The position numbers and the translations under genes are program-made. From contig NZ_CAJPRT010000003.1 in assembly GCF_905373215.1 (NCBI RefSeq), positions 1 through 64,000 on the forward strand: a stretch of 64,000 nt of DNA, given 5' to 3'. Below the pieces are notes generated by a model that had not been told where the DNA came from, made no database searches, and saw only the letters and a list, made by a program, of their open reading frames with translations. Below, piece after piece: positions 27,972 through 36,909 of the stretch (its first letter is position 1; each line of letters starts with the position of its first letter). Origin of the DNA: an uncultured Campylobacter sp. (GTDB taxonomy: Bacteria; Campylobacterota; Campylobacteria; Campylobacterales; Campylobacteraceae).

Positions 27972-28508
27972 CTATTTAGCCGAAGTGACTCCGACTACCG
28001 CTACTGAGCCGTCTAGGATGATGCTGACGCCCTCTTTTACCGGAATGTCTCGGATCAAAAGCGAATCGCCTACGTCAAGATCGCTCACATCGAGCGTAAA
28101 ATCGTTTGGTAGATCTTTGCCTGCGCATTTTACGGCTATACGGCGCTTGGATTGCACCAAAATACCTTTGTTTTTTAGCCCTTTAGCGACGCCAGTTACC
28201 TTAACCGGCACTAAATATTTGCTTACGACGTCATCCTGAACTACTCGCAAATCTACGTGAGTTAGGGTATTTGTGACGGGGTGCTTTTGGTATTCTTGCA
28301 CTATAACGCGATATGTCTTACCGCCCACGCTAACCTCGAAAGGAAGATCCTCTTTCGCGCGCATAGCTTTGATAAAGTCGTTTACTTTAAACGCTGCGTT
28401 AATATTTTCAAATCCTTTCGCATAAATATTAGCGATTAGATAACCATCTCGTTTTAGGGATTTTGAAGCCCTTTTACCGATACTATCTCTAACGATACCT
28501 TCTAACAT
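27972..28508 (-). CDS. rplY: 50S ribosomal protein L25 (Ctc type)
   Basis: A 178-residue L25 of the long CTC form: an N-terminal 5S rRNA-binding domain ([29 protein letters not shown]) and a C-terminal beta domain ([36 protein letters not shown]). It leads the rplY-pth-lptG unit. The ribosome site is AAAGGAAA, and a promoter box lies upstream. Confidence 0.94.
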   Translation of the reverse strand: MLEGIVRDSIGKRASKSLKRDGYLIANIYAKGFENINAAFKVNDFIKAMRAKEDLPFEVSVGGKTYRVIVQEYQKHPVTNTLTHVDLRVVQDDVVSKYLVPVKVTGVAKGLKNKGILVQSKRRIAVKCAGKDLPNDFTLDVSDLDVGDSLLIRDIPVKEGVSIILDGSVAVVGVTSAK

Positions 28509-28538
28509 TAGGTTTCCTTTGTGAAAAAATGAAGCGTG

Positions 28539-28544
28539 ATAATA
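28539..28544 (-). promoter_or_regulatory. -10-like TATTAT for rplY
   Basis: On the minus strand TATTAT lies about 30 bases before the rplY start, preceded by AT-rich DNA in the 249-base gap after pilT. The gap also has several AAATTT cores. Confidence 0.4.
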
Positions 28545-28757
28545 GCTAAATGTTGCTTTAAATCTATTTAAGCGCCACGATGAAATTTAGAAGTAAAGCC
28601 GCACGGAATTTAGCCGATTAAATTTACGCTAAATCCTGCGAACTCAAGACATACTCGTATATGCACGAGCAAGCGAATAGAATTCCGCCCGCGCGGCGGC
28701 AGGCAGAATTCTTTAAAATTTTAAATCGCAAAATTTTAGAATTTTAAAATTTACGAC

Positions 28758-29978
28758 TTAGCGGATCTCTTTTAGCTGTACGACTTCGCCGGCGAGCATC
28801 TCCTCGGCGCTCTCCCCGGATTCAGCCGCCAAATCCCTTTTTTTGGCAAGATCGACATTTTTGATCTGCAGATCGAGGTCATTTCTTTTAGAGGCCTTGT
28901 CCAGCGCCTCTTCGCGAGTAATAATGCCGTCTCTGTAAAGATCGAGCAGGTGCTGATCGAAGGTCTGCATGCCGTATGTGTTGCGACCGTCGGCAATCGC
29001 GTCAGGAATTTCATCGTCGCGCGCATCAAGTATCATATCCTTAATACGGGTGTTTTTGCGTAGAATTTCAACGACGGCTACGCGCTTGCCCTCGATAGTA
29101 CGGGCAAGGCGCTGAGAGATGACCGCCTCTAAGACGGATGCTAACGTCATTCGGATACGCTCCTGCTCGGCTTGCTCGAACATCGCAATGATTCGGTTTA
29201 CCGTCTCTTTTGCGTCAATAGTGTGCACCGTCGAAAAGACGAGGTGGCCCGTTTCTGCGGCGTGAAGCGCGGTCTCGATCGTCTCTAAATCGCGCATCTC
29301 GCCCACAAATATAACGTCTGGATCCTCTCGCAGCGCGGCGCGAAGCGAATCGGCGAAGTTATTGCAGTCCTCACCGATAGCGCGCTGATTGATGATGCAT
29401 TTATCGTCTTTGAAAACGAACTCTACGGGGTCTTCGATCGTAACGACGTGACTGGTTCTTTGTCTATTTATGCGATTGATCATGCTTGCGATCGTTGTCG
29501 TCTTTCCGCTTCCCGTAGGTCCCGTAAGTAGCACGACGCCGCGCATAGCCGTGTCGCAAATATCTTTGATCGAGGGCGGTAACCCTAAATCGTCGATCTC
29601 TGGAATTTTAACCGGGATCGTTCGGAAAACCGCGCTGATACCGTCGATTTGAAAGAAAATATTAACGCGGAAGCGATAATCTTCGTTTAGCTTGTAGGTA
29701 AAATCCACGCTCTTTTTCTCGATAAGCTCAGGAAAGCGCGTGATGAGAAGCTCCTTAGCCAGCGTCATCGCGTCTTCTTTCAAAAATGGCGTCTTGCTAA
29801 ATTTTACTAGCTCGCCGTGGATACGACCTCTGATAACCGCGCCAGATTTTATATGAAGGTCACTACCGCCGTTTTGGATTAGAAATTCCAAATATTTATT
29901 TAGCCTATCTCGCTGCTTAAAATCCAGCGTAGAAGCGTCAACTTGATACTGCGAATAATCTATAGAACCCGCCATCAT
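28758..29978 (-). CDS. pilT: PilT-type ATPase (type IV pilus retraction / type II secretion family)
   Basis: A 406-residue secretion ATPase with Walker A GPTGSGKTTTIASMINRI, Asp box TSHVVTIEDPVEFVF, Walker B DPDVIFVGEMRDLETIETALHAAETGHLVFSTVHT and a PilT-like AIRNLIRE counterpart not obvious near the C-terminus. A charged extension of about 40 residues follows (KASKRNDLDLQIKNVDLAKK). Two ATGs are adjacent (29978 and 29975); the tal stop overlaps them. No pilin or PilC gene is near. In Campylobacter such ATPases serve competence or secretion, so the role is open. Confidence 0.85.
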   Translation of the reverse strand: MMAGSIDYSQYQVDASTLDFKQRDRLNKYLEFLIQNGGSDLHIKSGAVIRGRIHGELVKFSKTPFLKEDAMTLAKELLITRFPELIEKKSVDFTYKLNEDYRFRVNIFFQIDGISAVFRTIPVKIPEIDDLGLPPSIKDICDTAMRGVVLLTGPTGSGKTTTIASMINRINRQRTSHVVTIEDPVEFVFKDDKCIINQRAIGEDCNNFADSLRAALREDPDVIFVGEMRDLETIETALHAAETGHLVFSTVHTIDAKETVNRIIAMFEQAEQERIRMTLASVLEAVISQRLARTIEGKRVAVVEILRKNTRIKDMILDARDDEIPDAIADGRNTYGMQTFDQHLLDLYRDGIITREEALDKASKRNDLDLQIKNVDLAKKRDLAAESGESAEEMLAGEVVQLKEIR

Positions 29979-30982
29979 TTCTCCTTTTTAAGTGTTTTTA
30001 TTATCTCTTTAAATGCCTCTTCAAAAGCCGCTAGTCCGTCATCCAGCAGCTTTTTATACGCCTTTTTCATATCGATCTTCGCATCCGCTACGTGAGCGAA
30101 AAATTCCTCTATCTGCGCGTCGCTAGGCGGCATTTTGGGCTTTTGATCGCCGCTTATAAAAGCCTCTATCGTCTCAAGCGGCGCGGTGTTTACGCAGCCC
30201 GGATACATCAGCTCGCTTACGTAGTAATCCTTTGGCAGATCGTCTCCTTTTACGCCCGTGCTCGCAAACAGCGGCTTTACGTAGTTTAAATTTTCTTTAG
30301 CGATGATATTGTAGCATTTTGAAGCGTTCATCGTGCCGATTTTGCCGGTAGGGAGGCCCGCCGCGGCCATTTTTTCATCCAGTAACCTATCGAAGCGGCT
30401 AATGAAGATGCTAATTACGGTTTTTGGTAAATTTGCTTTCGGGAAGTAGCGGCGAAAGCCCGCGATACCCTCTTTTATCGCCTCGATACATTTTGCGGTC
30501 TGCTCCGGCGAAAAAACTAAGGTTGCATTTACGCTGATCCCCTTTTTTAGCAGATCGCGCATCGCTTCGTAGCCCGCCTTGGTTGCGGGGATTTTTATCA
30601 TTACGTTTGGCATGCCGATCGTGCCGTATAGGTGTTTGCCTTCGCGATACATCGCCTCGGCGTCATCTGCGAAATATGGATCGACCTCGATACTTACAAA
30701 GCCGTCATCGCCGTTAATAAAATTTTTAAGCAGGCTCTCCGCCGCACTTCTGATGTCCGCAGTGGCTAAAATTTCATACAGCTTTTTAGGCTCTTTTTTT
30801 CTAAATTCCTCTTTAGCCGCATCGTATGCAGAGGAGCTTAGGATTGCGTTTTTAAAGATCACAGGATTGGAAGTCGCGCCGTTAATTATCCCCTTTTTGA
30901 TCAGCTCGTCGAAATCTTTATCGATAAAATCGCGCTCCAAAAAGTCGCACCAAAGGCTGAAATTTAGGACTTTATCATACAT
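29975..30982 (-). CDS. tal: transaldolase
   Basis: Pentose-phosphate enzyme moving dihydroxyacetone between sugars. Motifs are GIINGATSNPVIFKNAI, FVSIEVDPYFADD and the Schiff-base lysine in VMIKIPATKAGYEAM, followed by GISVNATLVFSPEQT. At 335 residues it belongs to the TalB-like class of Campylobacter. Its start lies within the end of serB (8-base overlap), and its stop overlaps the pilT ATG. Confidence 0.95.
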   Translation of the reverse strand: MYDKVLNFSLWCDFLERDFIDKDFDELIKKGIINGATSNPVIFKNAILSSSAYDAAKEEFRKKEPKKLYEILATADIRSAAESLLKNFINGDDGFVSIEVDPYFADDAEAMYREGKHLYGTIGMPNVMIKIPATKAGYEAMRDLLKKGISVNATLVFSPEQTAKCIEAIKEGIAGFRRYFPKANLPKTVISIFISRFDRLLDEKMAAAGLPTGKIGTMNASKCYNIIAKENLNYVKPLFASTGVKGDDLPKDYYVSELMYPGCVNTAPLETIEAFISGDQKPKMPPSDAQIEEFFAHVADAKIDMKKAYKKLLDDGLAAFEEAFKEIIKTLKKEK

Positions 30983-31598
30983 ATTTCATAATCTCCTTCA
31001 AATCCTTTTTTTCAATGCAGACGCTCGCGTGTTCTTTTAAAATTTCATTCGCGCAAAAGGCGATTTTAAGTCCCGCCTCGCGAAACATCGAAACGTCGTT
31101 CGCGCCGTCTCCCACGCACATTACTTCGCTTGCTTTTAAACCCATCAGCGATTTAAGCTGTGCAAGCAGGACGCCTTTTGAGTATCCAAACATCATCTCG
31201 CCGCCGAAAAGCCCGGTTAAAATTCCGCCCTTTTCATGCAGATAGTTCGCAAAGCTCGCATCAAAGCCTAGTTTTTTTTGCGCGGCGTCGGTAGCGAGAT
31301 GAAATCCGCCGCTAAAGACGATCACCTTTATGCCTTTGTCCTTTAAATACGCGATGATCTCGCTAGCGCCGCAAACAAAAGGCAAGCTCTCCGCGATAGC
31401 TTTGGCATCGCTAAGCCTCATGCCCTTTATTAGCGCCACGCGCTCGCTAAGACTCTCGAAAAAATCAAGCTCGCCCGCCATCGCCCGCTTCGTAATTTCG
31501 CTAACTTGTCGCTGCGTGCCCATTTTAGCGGCGAAAAAACCTATCGTCTCGCCGTCCATCAGCGTAGAATCAAAGTCGAAAACACAAAGCTTTATCAT
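30975..31598 (-). CDS. serB: phosphoserine phosphatase
   Basis: HAD-superfamily enzyme for the last step of serine synthesis. Motif I is FDFDSTLMDGE (nucleophile and acid Asp), motif II is VIVFSGGFH and motif III is the Lys-containing YSKGVLL with CVGDGANDVSMFREAGLKIAF. At 207 residues it is the short form without an ACT domain. It precedes tal with overlap. The partner serC lies 15 kb away. Confidence 0.93.
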   Translation of the reverse strand: MIKLCVFDFDSTLMDGETIGFFAAKMGTQRQVSEITKRAMAGELDFFESLSERVALIKGMRLSDAKAIAESLPFVCGASEIIAYLKDKGIKVIVFSGGFHLATDAAQKKLGFDASFANYLHEKGGILTGLFGGEMMFGYSKGVLLAQLKSLMGLKASEVMCVGDGANDVSMFREAGLKIAFCANEILKEHASVCIEKKDLKEIMKYV

Positions 31599-31629
31599 AA
31601 ATATCCTCGCAAAAATTTAGGAATTATAG

Positions 31630-32364
31630 CTAATTTAAGTTTAAGTTTTTTGGAATTAGCATAAATTTTTCGCTTTTTGCGACCTCGTAAATTTTGCTCC
31701 CAGCCCCGAACGAGCATAAATTTATATATTTTTTCTCGCCGAAATATAAAATTTCATCTTGATGATAGTGGCCTTCGATGATCAAATTTGCCGCGTAAAA
31801 ATCGATCTTCGGCGCGATTATATCCTTAAAATTTGGCATTTTTTTGTAGAGGTTTTTCCCCTCCTGCGATTTTAAGATCATCTTTGAAATTTTAAATTTT
31901 AAAGCGCGATCGAGCAGGTCCATAAATTTTAAAAAAGCTCTATTTCGTAGCGAAAGCAGAGCAAACTGCGTCAGGCGCGGCAAAAACAGATCGCCGTGCG
32001 CGATCTGCACCGCTTCGCCGCTCTCGCAGATAAATTTCACTGGCTGCGCGGCGTTTGGATAAACTTTTGCGCGGGGGAAAATTTCGCGCAGATTAAAATC
32101 GTGGTTGCCCTCGAAGTAAAAAATTTCGCATTTTCGCGACAGCTCGTTTATTAGCGCGATCTCCTCTTCGTAGAAGCGCTGCACGTAGGTCGTGTTTGCC
32201 AAAAAATCAAACATATCGCCCATCATAAAAATTTGAGGCGGCAAGCTTTGTGCAGAACACAGCGCGTGCAAGAATTTCAAAAATTGCGGTCTGCTCGCGC
32301 CCGCGTGCGCATCGCCGATAAAGATTGTGCCCGGTTTTATCGTCTGAATTTGATCATTTTGCAT
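31630..32364 (-). CDS. lpxH: UDP-2,3-diacylglucosamine diphosphatase-like metallophosphoesterase
   Basis: A calcineurin-like fold with IFIGDAHAG (D-x-H), MMGDMFDFL (GD-x-x-D), FEGNHDFNL (GNHD), IAHGDLFLP and the C-terminal EGHYHQDEI (GHxH). These are the metal ligands of LpxH-type enzymes, which cleave UDP-2,3-diacylglucosamine in lipid A synthesis. The neighbourhood (lpxB 1.6 kb upstream) supports that role. The first D-x-H reads DAH, as in LpxH. LpxH is the best call; a different phosphoesterase is possible. Confidence 0.75.
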   Translation of the reverse strand: MQNDQIQTIKPGTIFIGDAHAGASRPQFLKFLHALCSAQSLPPQIFMMGDMFDFLANTTYVQRFYEEEIALINELSRKCEIFYFEGNHDFNLREIFPRAKVYPNAAQPVKFICESGEAVQIAHGDLFLPRLTQFALLSLRNRAFLKFMDLLDRALKFKISKMILKSQEGKNLYKKMPNFKDIIAPKIDFYAANLIIEGHYHQDEILYFGEKKYINLCSFGAGSKIYEVAKSEKFMLIPKNLNLN

Positions 32365-32406
32365 TTAGGCTCCGGCGCGTGACGGCTTTTGCAAAAAGCT
32401 CATCGC

Positions 32407-33414
32407 TTAAATTCCGTGCGCGATGCGCGGCAGCGCCGTAGCTTCGGCGAATCCGCACATTAAATTTGCGTTTGCGATCGCCTGTGACGATGCTCCGCGC
32501 AAAAGATTATCGATCGCCGAGTTGATCCAAATTCTATCGCCCGCAGTTTTTACAAAAATATCGCAAAAGTGCGTCCCTACGACGTTTTTTATACTCACGG
32601 GTTCGCTTCGGACGCGCACGAAAGGCTCGTTCGCGTAAAACTCCCGCAGCACCGCCTCTGCGTCCACGCTCTTTTGCAGCACGCCAAACGCGCTAACTAG
32701 CATTCCACGCGTAATCGGCAGCAAATTCGGCACGAAAAGCGTGCTAAATTCGCCGCCTCTTAAAATTTGCAGCTGCTCTTTGATCTCGTCTGCGTGGCGA
32801 TGCGAGATCGGTGAGTAGGCATTTGCGTTTTCGTTCACGCTTACGAAATGGCTGCTTGTTTTGAGGGCCTTGCCTGCGCCGCTTACTCCACTTTTTGCGT
32901 CGATAAATACGCCGATACCCGGATCAAGCAATTGCACGAACGGCGCGAGTGCCAAAATAGAGCAGGTCGGGTAGCAGCCCGGGTTTGCGGTAAGTCGCGT
33001 CGTGCGGATCTTTTCGCGATTTAGCTCGGGCAGTCCGTAAACGGCGTGGGCTAAATTACGAGGGTCTAAATGCGCGGTGTAATTTTTCTCGTAAAGCTCG
33101 CGGCTTAGGCGATAATCAGCCGACAGATCGACTACCTTAACACTTTTAAATTTTAAAATTTCGCGGGCAAATTCCATCGCTTTTCCATGCGGCAGCGCTA
33201 AGAAAATAAGATCGCATCTTTGCGCCGCAACGCGAATATCCGCGGCTTCTACGTGCATCTCAAACACGCCGCGAAGCTGCGGGAAAATTTCGCTTATCTC
33301 GCCCTGCGCCGAAGCGCTCAAATATGAAATTTCAAAGCTCGGGTGGGAAAGTAGAGCCTTAATCAGCTCAAGCCCCGTATAGCCGCTAACGCCTATGATG
33401 CCTACTTTTTTCAC
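32407..33414 (-). CDS. argC: N-acetyl-gamma-glutamyl-phosphate reductase
   Basis: Arginine biosynthesis, NADPH-dependent reduction of acetylglutamyl phosphate. Motifs are VGIIGVSGYTGLELIKALL (nucleotide loop), ALPHGKAMEF, the active-site Cys in TANPGCYPTC and GVSGAGKAL. GTG at 33414 is preferred because it gives the usual MKKVGIIG start; a TTG at 33426 in the same frame would overlap greA. It follows greA by a few bases. Confidence 0.93.
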   Translation of the reverse strand: MKKVGIIGVSGYTGLELIKALLSHPSFEISYLSASAQGEISEIFPQLRGVFEMHVEAADIRVAAQRCDLIFLALPHGKAMEFAREILKFKSVKVVDLSADYRLSRELYEKNYTAHLDPRNLAHAVYGLPELNREKIRTTRLTANPGCYPTCSILALAPFVQLLDPGIGVFIDAKSGVSGAGKALKTSSHFVSVNENANAYSPISHRHADEIKEQLQILRGGEFSTLFVPNLLPITRGMLVSAFGVLQKSVDAEAVLREFYANEPFVRVRSEPVSIKNVVGTHFCDIFVKTAGDRIWINSAIDNLLRGASSQAIANANLMCGFAEATALPRIAHGI

Positions 33415-33415
33415 G

Positions 33416-33907
33416 CTAATTCTCAAATTTTATCGGCTTGTATTCGACGCTTAAAATTTCCACATCGCGTGTGCCTGATGGTAGCTGAAGCACCACCTCA
33501 TCGCCCTCAGCTTTACCTAAAAGCTGGCGCGCGAGCGGCGTATTGATATTGATGAGCTTGCGCGAGATATCCGCTTCGCTAAGCCCTACGATCGTGTAAA
33601 CCTCCTCCCGCTCGGTCTCTACGTCCATAAAGGTAACGGTGGAGCCGAATTTTACGCGGTCGTGCTCGTAGGTAGAGGGATCGATGATCTTTGAGCGAGA
33701 GACGATGTCGCTAAGCTCGGCGATACGCGATAGCAGAAACGCTTGCTCTTCGCGCGCCGCGTGGTACTCGGCGTTTTCTTTCAGATCGCCATGTCCGCGC
33801 GCGATGTCGATCTGCTGGACTATGTGAGGTAGCTTCACGCTCTGAAGCTCCTTGAGCTCGGAGGTGATCTTTTCATATCCGTAAAGCGTCATTGGTTCTG
33901 TCGTCAT
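33416..33907 (-). CDS. greA: transcription elongation factor GreA
   Basis: A 163-residue factor that rescues backtracked RNA polymerase. The N-terminal coiled coil contains the acidic tip in [16 protein letters not shown], and the C-terminal FKBP-like domain has [11 protein letters not shown] and [21 protein letters not shown]. It lies between lpxB and argC, as greA-lpxB do in C. jejuni. Confidence 0.96.
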   Translation of the reverse strand: MTTEPMTLYGYEKITSELKELQSVKLPHIVQQIDIARGHGDLKENAEYHAAREEQAFLLSRIAELSDIVSRSKIIDPSTYEHDRVKFGSTVTFMDVETEREEVYTIVGLSEADISRKLININTPLARQLLGKAEGDEVVLQLPSGTRDVEILSVEYKPIKFEN

Positions 33908-33955
33908 AATCTTCCTTTCTTTTTATCAAATTATATAAGCTTTAGCCTTAAAATT

Positions 33956-35143
33956 TTAGCTCGCAGGCTGCGTTAAAATTTTTGCCACGTTTTCGCTGGA
34001 GCCGAGCTTTAGATAATCTCGCAGCTTCTCGCTCGCAAGTTTAAATTTAGCGGAGTCGCAGCGCTCGTATGCGGCGAGTAGGTTTTGCGCGCTTACTTCG
34101 CCTTGCAAAAGCTCCTCGTGCAGAGGCTCCTCGCCCAAAAAATCAAAAATAATATTCGCAAGCCCTACGTGCTTTAGCTTTACGAGCTTTCGCGCGAGCC
34201 AAACGTCAAACGACTTTGCTTTATAGCACAGCACGAACGGAGTGCCGATGAGCGCCGCTTCAAGCGTCGCCGTACCCGAGCAGATGAAGGCGAAATCGCA
34301 ATCCTTAAGCGTGGCAGGAGTATCGTTTGCGATGCTAAAGTCGTCCAGAGGCCCGTAAATTTCATCTCTTTGATCCATCAGATGCGGCGGGACTATCAAG
34401 ATTCGCTCGCTATTTTCAAATTTAGGCGCAAGGGCTCTAAAAATCGGCATCAGTCTTGAAATTTCAGCTCTGCGCGAGCCGGGCATAAAGGCGATCTTGC
34501 CCTGCTTTTCGTAGCTTGTTTTTTGAAATTTTATCTCGTCAAGCAGCGGATGCCCTACGAAAGAGTACTTTGCGGATTTAGCGCTTTGCTCGCTCGGGCG
34601 CGCGGCATCTTCTTTCGGCGTAGCGTCTTTATCTTTTGTTTCTTGTAGTGCAGCGTCTTTGCTCTTCGCTTGTTGCGGCACAGCGCCTTTATCTCCCTTG
34701 AAATCCGCGCCGAAAAATTTTGCCTCAAAAGGCCAGATGGAGAGCAGATTGTCGCAAAACGTCTTCAGCTTCTCCGCTCTGTGCGGCTTCCATGCCCAAA
34801 CCTGCGGCAGGATATAATATGAAATTTCCGCGCGCGCGCCGCTTTCTTTGATCGCGCGAGCAAGCGGCAAATTAAACGCGGGCGAGTCGATCAAAAGCAC
34901 GCGATCGCACTCCACCGCAAGCCGCGTCATCTGCGCTATCGCGCGCTTGGCTTTTAAAATCAGCGGCAGAATTTCTATAAAGCCCATCGCCGAAAATTCG
35001 CTGCTTTTGTATATCGGCGAACCCAGCTTTTCATCGAAAATTCCACAAATCTCGCAAGCGGGATCAAGCCTTTTAAGATGCGCTAGAACCTCTTTGAAAT
35101 GCAGGTTCGCAGAGGGTTCTAGGCAAGAGATTAAATATTTCAA
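33956..35143 (-). CDS. lpxB: lipid-A-disaccharide synthase with a repeat insert
   Basis: Glycosyltransferase joining UDP-diacylglucosamine and lipid X. Motifs are ISYYILPQVWAWKPHRAEKL, SFVGHPLLDEI, IAFMPGSRRAEISRL and CSGTATLEAALIGTPFVLCYK. Residues ~148-191 are an Ala/Lys/Asp/Gln-rich insert (DKGAVPQQAK, SKDAALQETK, DKDATPKEDA) between the conserved IWPFEAKFF and SFVGHP segments, where other Campylobacter proteins have only a few residues. The insert is a 30-base tandem repeat in DNA. The enzyme frame remains intact. Confidence 0.93.
   Translation of the reverse strand: MKYLISCLEPSANLHFKEVLAHLKRLDPACEICGIFDEKLGSPIYKSSEFSAMGFIEILPLILKAKRAIAQMTRLAVECDRVLLIDSPAFNLPLARAIKESGARAEISYYILPQVWAWKPHRAEKLKTFCDNLLSIWPFEAKFFGADFKGDKGAVPQQAKSKDAALQETKDKDATPKEDAARPSEQSAKSAKYSFVGHPLLDEIKFQKTSYEKQGKIAFMPGSRRAEISRLMPIFRALAPKFENSERILIVPPHLMDQRDEIYGPLDDFSIANDTPATLKDCDFAFICSGTATLEAALIGTPFVLCYKAKSFDVWLARKLVKLKHVGLANIIFDFLGEEPLHEELLQGEVSAQNLLAAYERCDSAKFKLASEKLRDYLKLGSSENVAKILTQPAS
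34621..34710 (-). repeat. 30-base tandem repeat in frame inside lpxB
   Basis: Three consecutive 30-base units (34621-34650, 34651-34680, 34681-34710), each containing GCGTCTTT or GCGCCTTT near its start on the plus strand, encode decapeptides. A partial fourth unit precedes 34621. The unit length equals that of the lysA-pheA array. Confidence 0.8.
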
Positions 35144-35184
35144 ATTTGGCCTTTTGAATTTTTGTTAATTATAGCAAAATGTGC

Positions 35185-35190
35185 TAAAAT
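35185..35190 (+). promoter_or_regulatory. extended -10-like TGTGCTAAAAT before the lipoprotein gene
   Basis: TAAAAT ends 21 bases before the ATG at 35212, and the ribosome site AAAGGAT follows. The gene diverges from lpxB, so this short gap should hold both promoters. Confidence 0.4.
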
Positions 35191-35211
35191 TAAGCCGACA
35201 AAGGATTTAAG

Positions 35212-35712
35212 ATGAGAAATTTTAAAATTTTAGCGCTATGCGGCGCGTTCGCGATGTTGCTGGGCGGTTGCAGTGCGGCTAAATACCAAAAGCGTCAAGT
35301 CACCGAGGATCCCGCAGTAACGGCGCGTTTTGAGGCGCTTAGTAAGCTAGGCTCGCCCGCACTCGTCGCTAAAGCCGCAGCTAGCGAGATCGCAGCGGAC
35401 GTAGGCGGTGCAAAGCCCCATGTTAAGGTCGCGCAGTTTGCCTTCCTCGAAGAAATTAGCGCACAAGGAAGCGATCTGATCTATGCCTACTCGCTAAGCC
35501 CTGGCTGGGCGAGCCTGAAAAGCTCCGATCGGCAAAAATATCTCAAATTGCTAGCCAAGGATATTACCGAAAATGACTGCAACACACCTAGTACGCGAGC
35601 TTTATTGCGAAGCGGAGTGCGTGAAGTGCACCGATTTTTCTACGATTATCCAAGCTCGCACCTACTTGATTCGCAGGTAAGCGAGGAGATATGCCGCAAA
35701 GCAGGGTTATAG
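35212..35712 (+). CDS. hypothetical lipoprotein
   Basis: A 166-residue protein with an N-terminal lipoprotein signal (ILALCGAFAMLLGGC, lipobox LGGC) and a mature part of mixed helices (VAQFAFLEEISAQGSDLIYA, then YLKLLAKDITENDCNTPSTR, with three further Cys). No known family is recognised. It is single, between lpxB (divergent) and the repeat-rich gap before surE. Confidence 0.7.
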   Translation: MRNFKILALCGAFAMLLGGCSAAKYQKRQVTEDPAVTARFEALSKLGSPALVAKAAASEIAADVGGAKPHVKVAQFAFLEEISAQGSDLIYAYSLSPGWASLKSSDRQKYLKLLAKDITENDCNTPSTRALLRSGVREVHRFFYDYPSSHLLDSQVSEEICRKAGL

Positions 35713-36129
35713 ATAAGTCTAGCGTAATTTTATGCCGCGGATTTGCATCGGCGCGAAAGCAAAATTTCGTGGTGTAAAATTTTACAATAATTTAAAAGAC
35801 AAATTTTGCGGCAAGTTGCGGAGTGCGGTCGCAAAATTTAATTTAAGGAATTTCGAAAGCGAAATTTAGGCGATGGAATTACGTGGCAGGCTATAAAAAT
35901 TTGTAGCGAAAAAAGATAAAATTTCGTAGCAAAAAGACGGAATTTTTCTATAGATTTTGTGATCTAAGTTTCGTGATGGAATTTTTGCGAAAAAATTTGG
36001 CACGATGAAATTTTACGCCGCGCAAGCTAAGTAGCAATTTTTGCATAGTAAAGAATTGAGCGCTAGAATTTTTGCAGACGGAATTCCGCCCCGATAGGCC
36101 TGTCGTGAAATTTTAGCTAAAGAGAGAAT
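35713..36129. repeat. gene-free stretch dense in AAATTT cores
   Basis: Cores recur every 14-40 bases without a fixed period, as TAAAATTTCGTAGCAAAAAGACGG-like or GGAATTTTTGCG-like units. No ORF is present. It must also hold the surE promoter, which was not identified. Confidence 0.55.
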
Positions 36130-36909
36130 ATGAAAGAAATTTTAATCACTAACGACGACGGATTCGAAGCGCGCGGGCTTTTGGAGCTTGCAAGCGCGCT
36201 AAGAGGGGTCGCAAACGTCACTATCGTAGCGCCAAGCTCGGAGAAATCGGCATGCTCGCACTCACTCACTCTTACCCGTCCGCTTAGATTTATCAAGCTC
36301 GACGACGGATTTTTCAAACTCGACGACGCTACGCCCGCAGACTGCGTGTATTTGGCGCTCCGCGCGCTGTATAACCGCAAGCCCGATCTGGTGATAAGCG
36401 GCATAAATCACGGCGCCAACGTCGCGGAGGACGTGACCTATTCGGGCACGTGCGGAGGCGCGATGGAGGGGGTCTTGCAAGGCATTCCCGCGCTTGCGGT
36501 GAGCCAGTTTTACGTCGCGGACTCGCTGCAGCGATACGGGTTTGATCTCGCGTGCGAGCTCGCGGTGGAATTGGTCGAGAAAATCTTTAAAAAAGGCTTT
36601 CCTCTGCCGCCGAAGCAGTTTTTAAATTTAAATGTCCCTGCCGTCTCAAAGCAAGATTTTAAGGGGCTTTCGGTTGCTCCGTGCGGCGAGAAGCTCTACG
36701 ATACCGACGCGCAGCTAAACCGCAATCCGCGTGGAATTGAGTATTATTGGCTCGGCAAATCCACGCTCAGCTTTGATGCGAGCAGGAACGAAAACAGCGA
36801 TATTTCAGTGCTTTTTGAGGGGCGGGCGACGCTAAGTCCGATCAAGCTAAATTTGACCGCGCACGAGCAGATGAGCGCGCTAGAAAGGTGGATGAAAAAC
36901 GATGAGTGA
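36130..36909 (+). CDS. surE: 5'/3'-nucleotidase SurE
   Basis: A survival protein with phosphatase activity on nucleoside monophosphates. Motifs are ILITNDDGFEARGL (metal Asp pair), VVAPSSEKSACSHSLTL-type residues, VISGINHGANVAEDVTYSGTCGGAMEG and LNLNVPA. At 259 residues it is complete. It overlaps the ThiF-family gene by 8 bases, the same pair as in C. jejuni. Confidence 0.95.
   Translation: MKEILITNDDGFEARGLLELASALRGVANVTIVAPSSEKSACSHSLTLTRPLRFIKLDDGFFKLDDATPADCVYLALRALYNRKPDLVISGINHGANVAEDVTYSGTCGGAMEGVLQGIPALAVSQFYVADSLQRYGFDLACELAVELVEKIFKKGFPLPPKQFLNLNVPAVSKQDFKGLSVAPCGEKLYDTDAQLNRNPRGIEYYWLGKSTLSFDASRNENSDISVLFEGRATLSPIKLNLTAHEQMSALERWMKNDE

Noticed and set aside
33414..33426. TTG start for argC at 33426
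   Set aside because: It would overlap greA by 11 bases and add four residues to the usual N-terminus; GTG at 33414 fits the family better.
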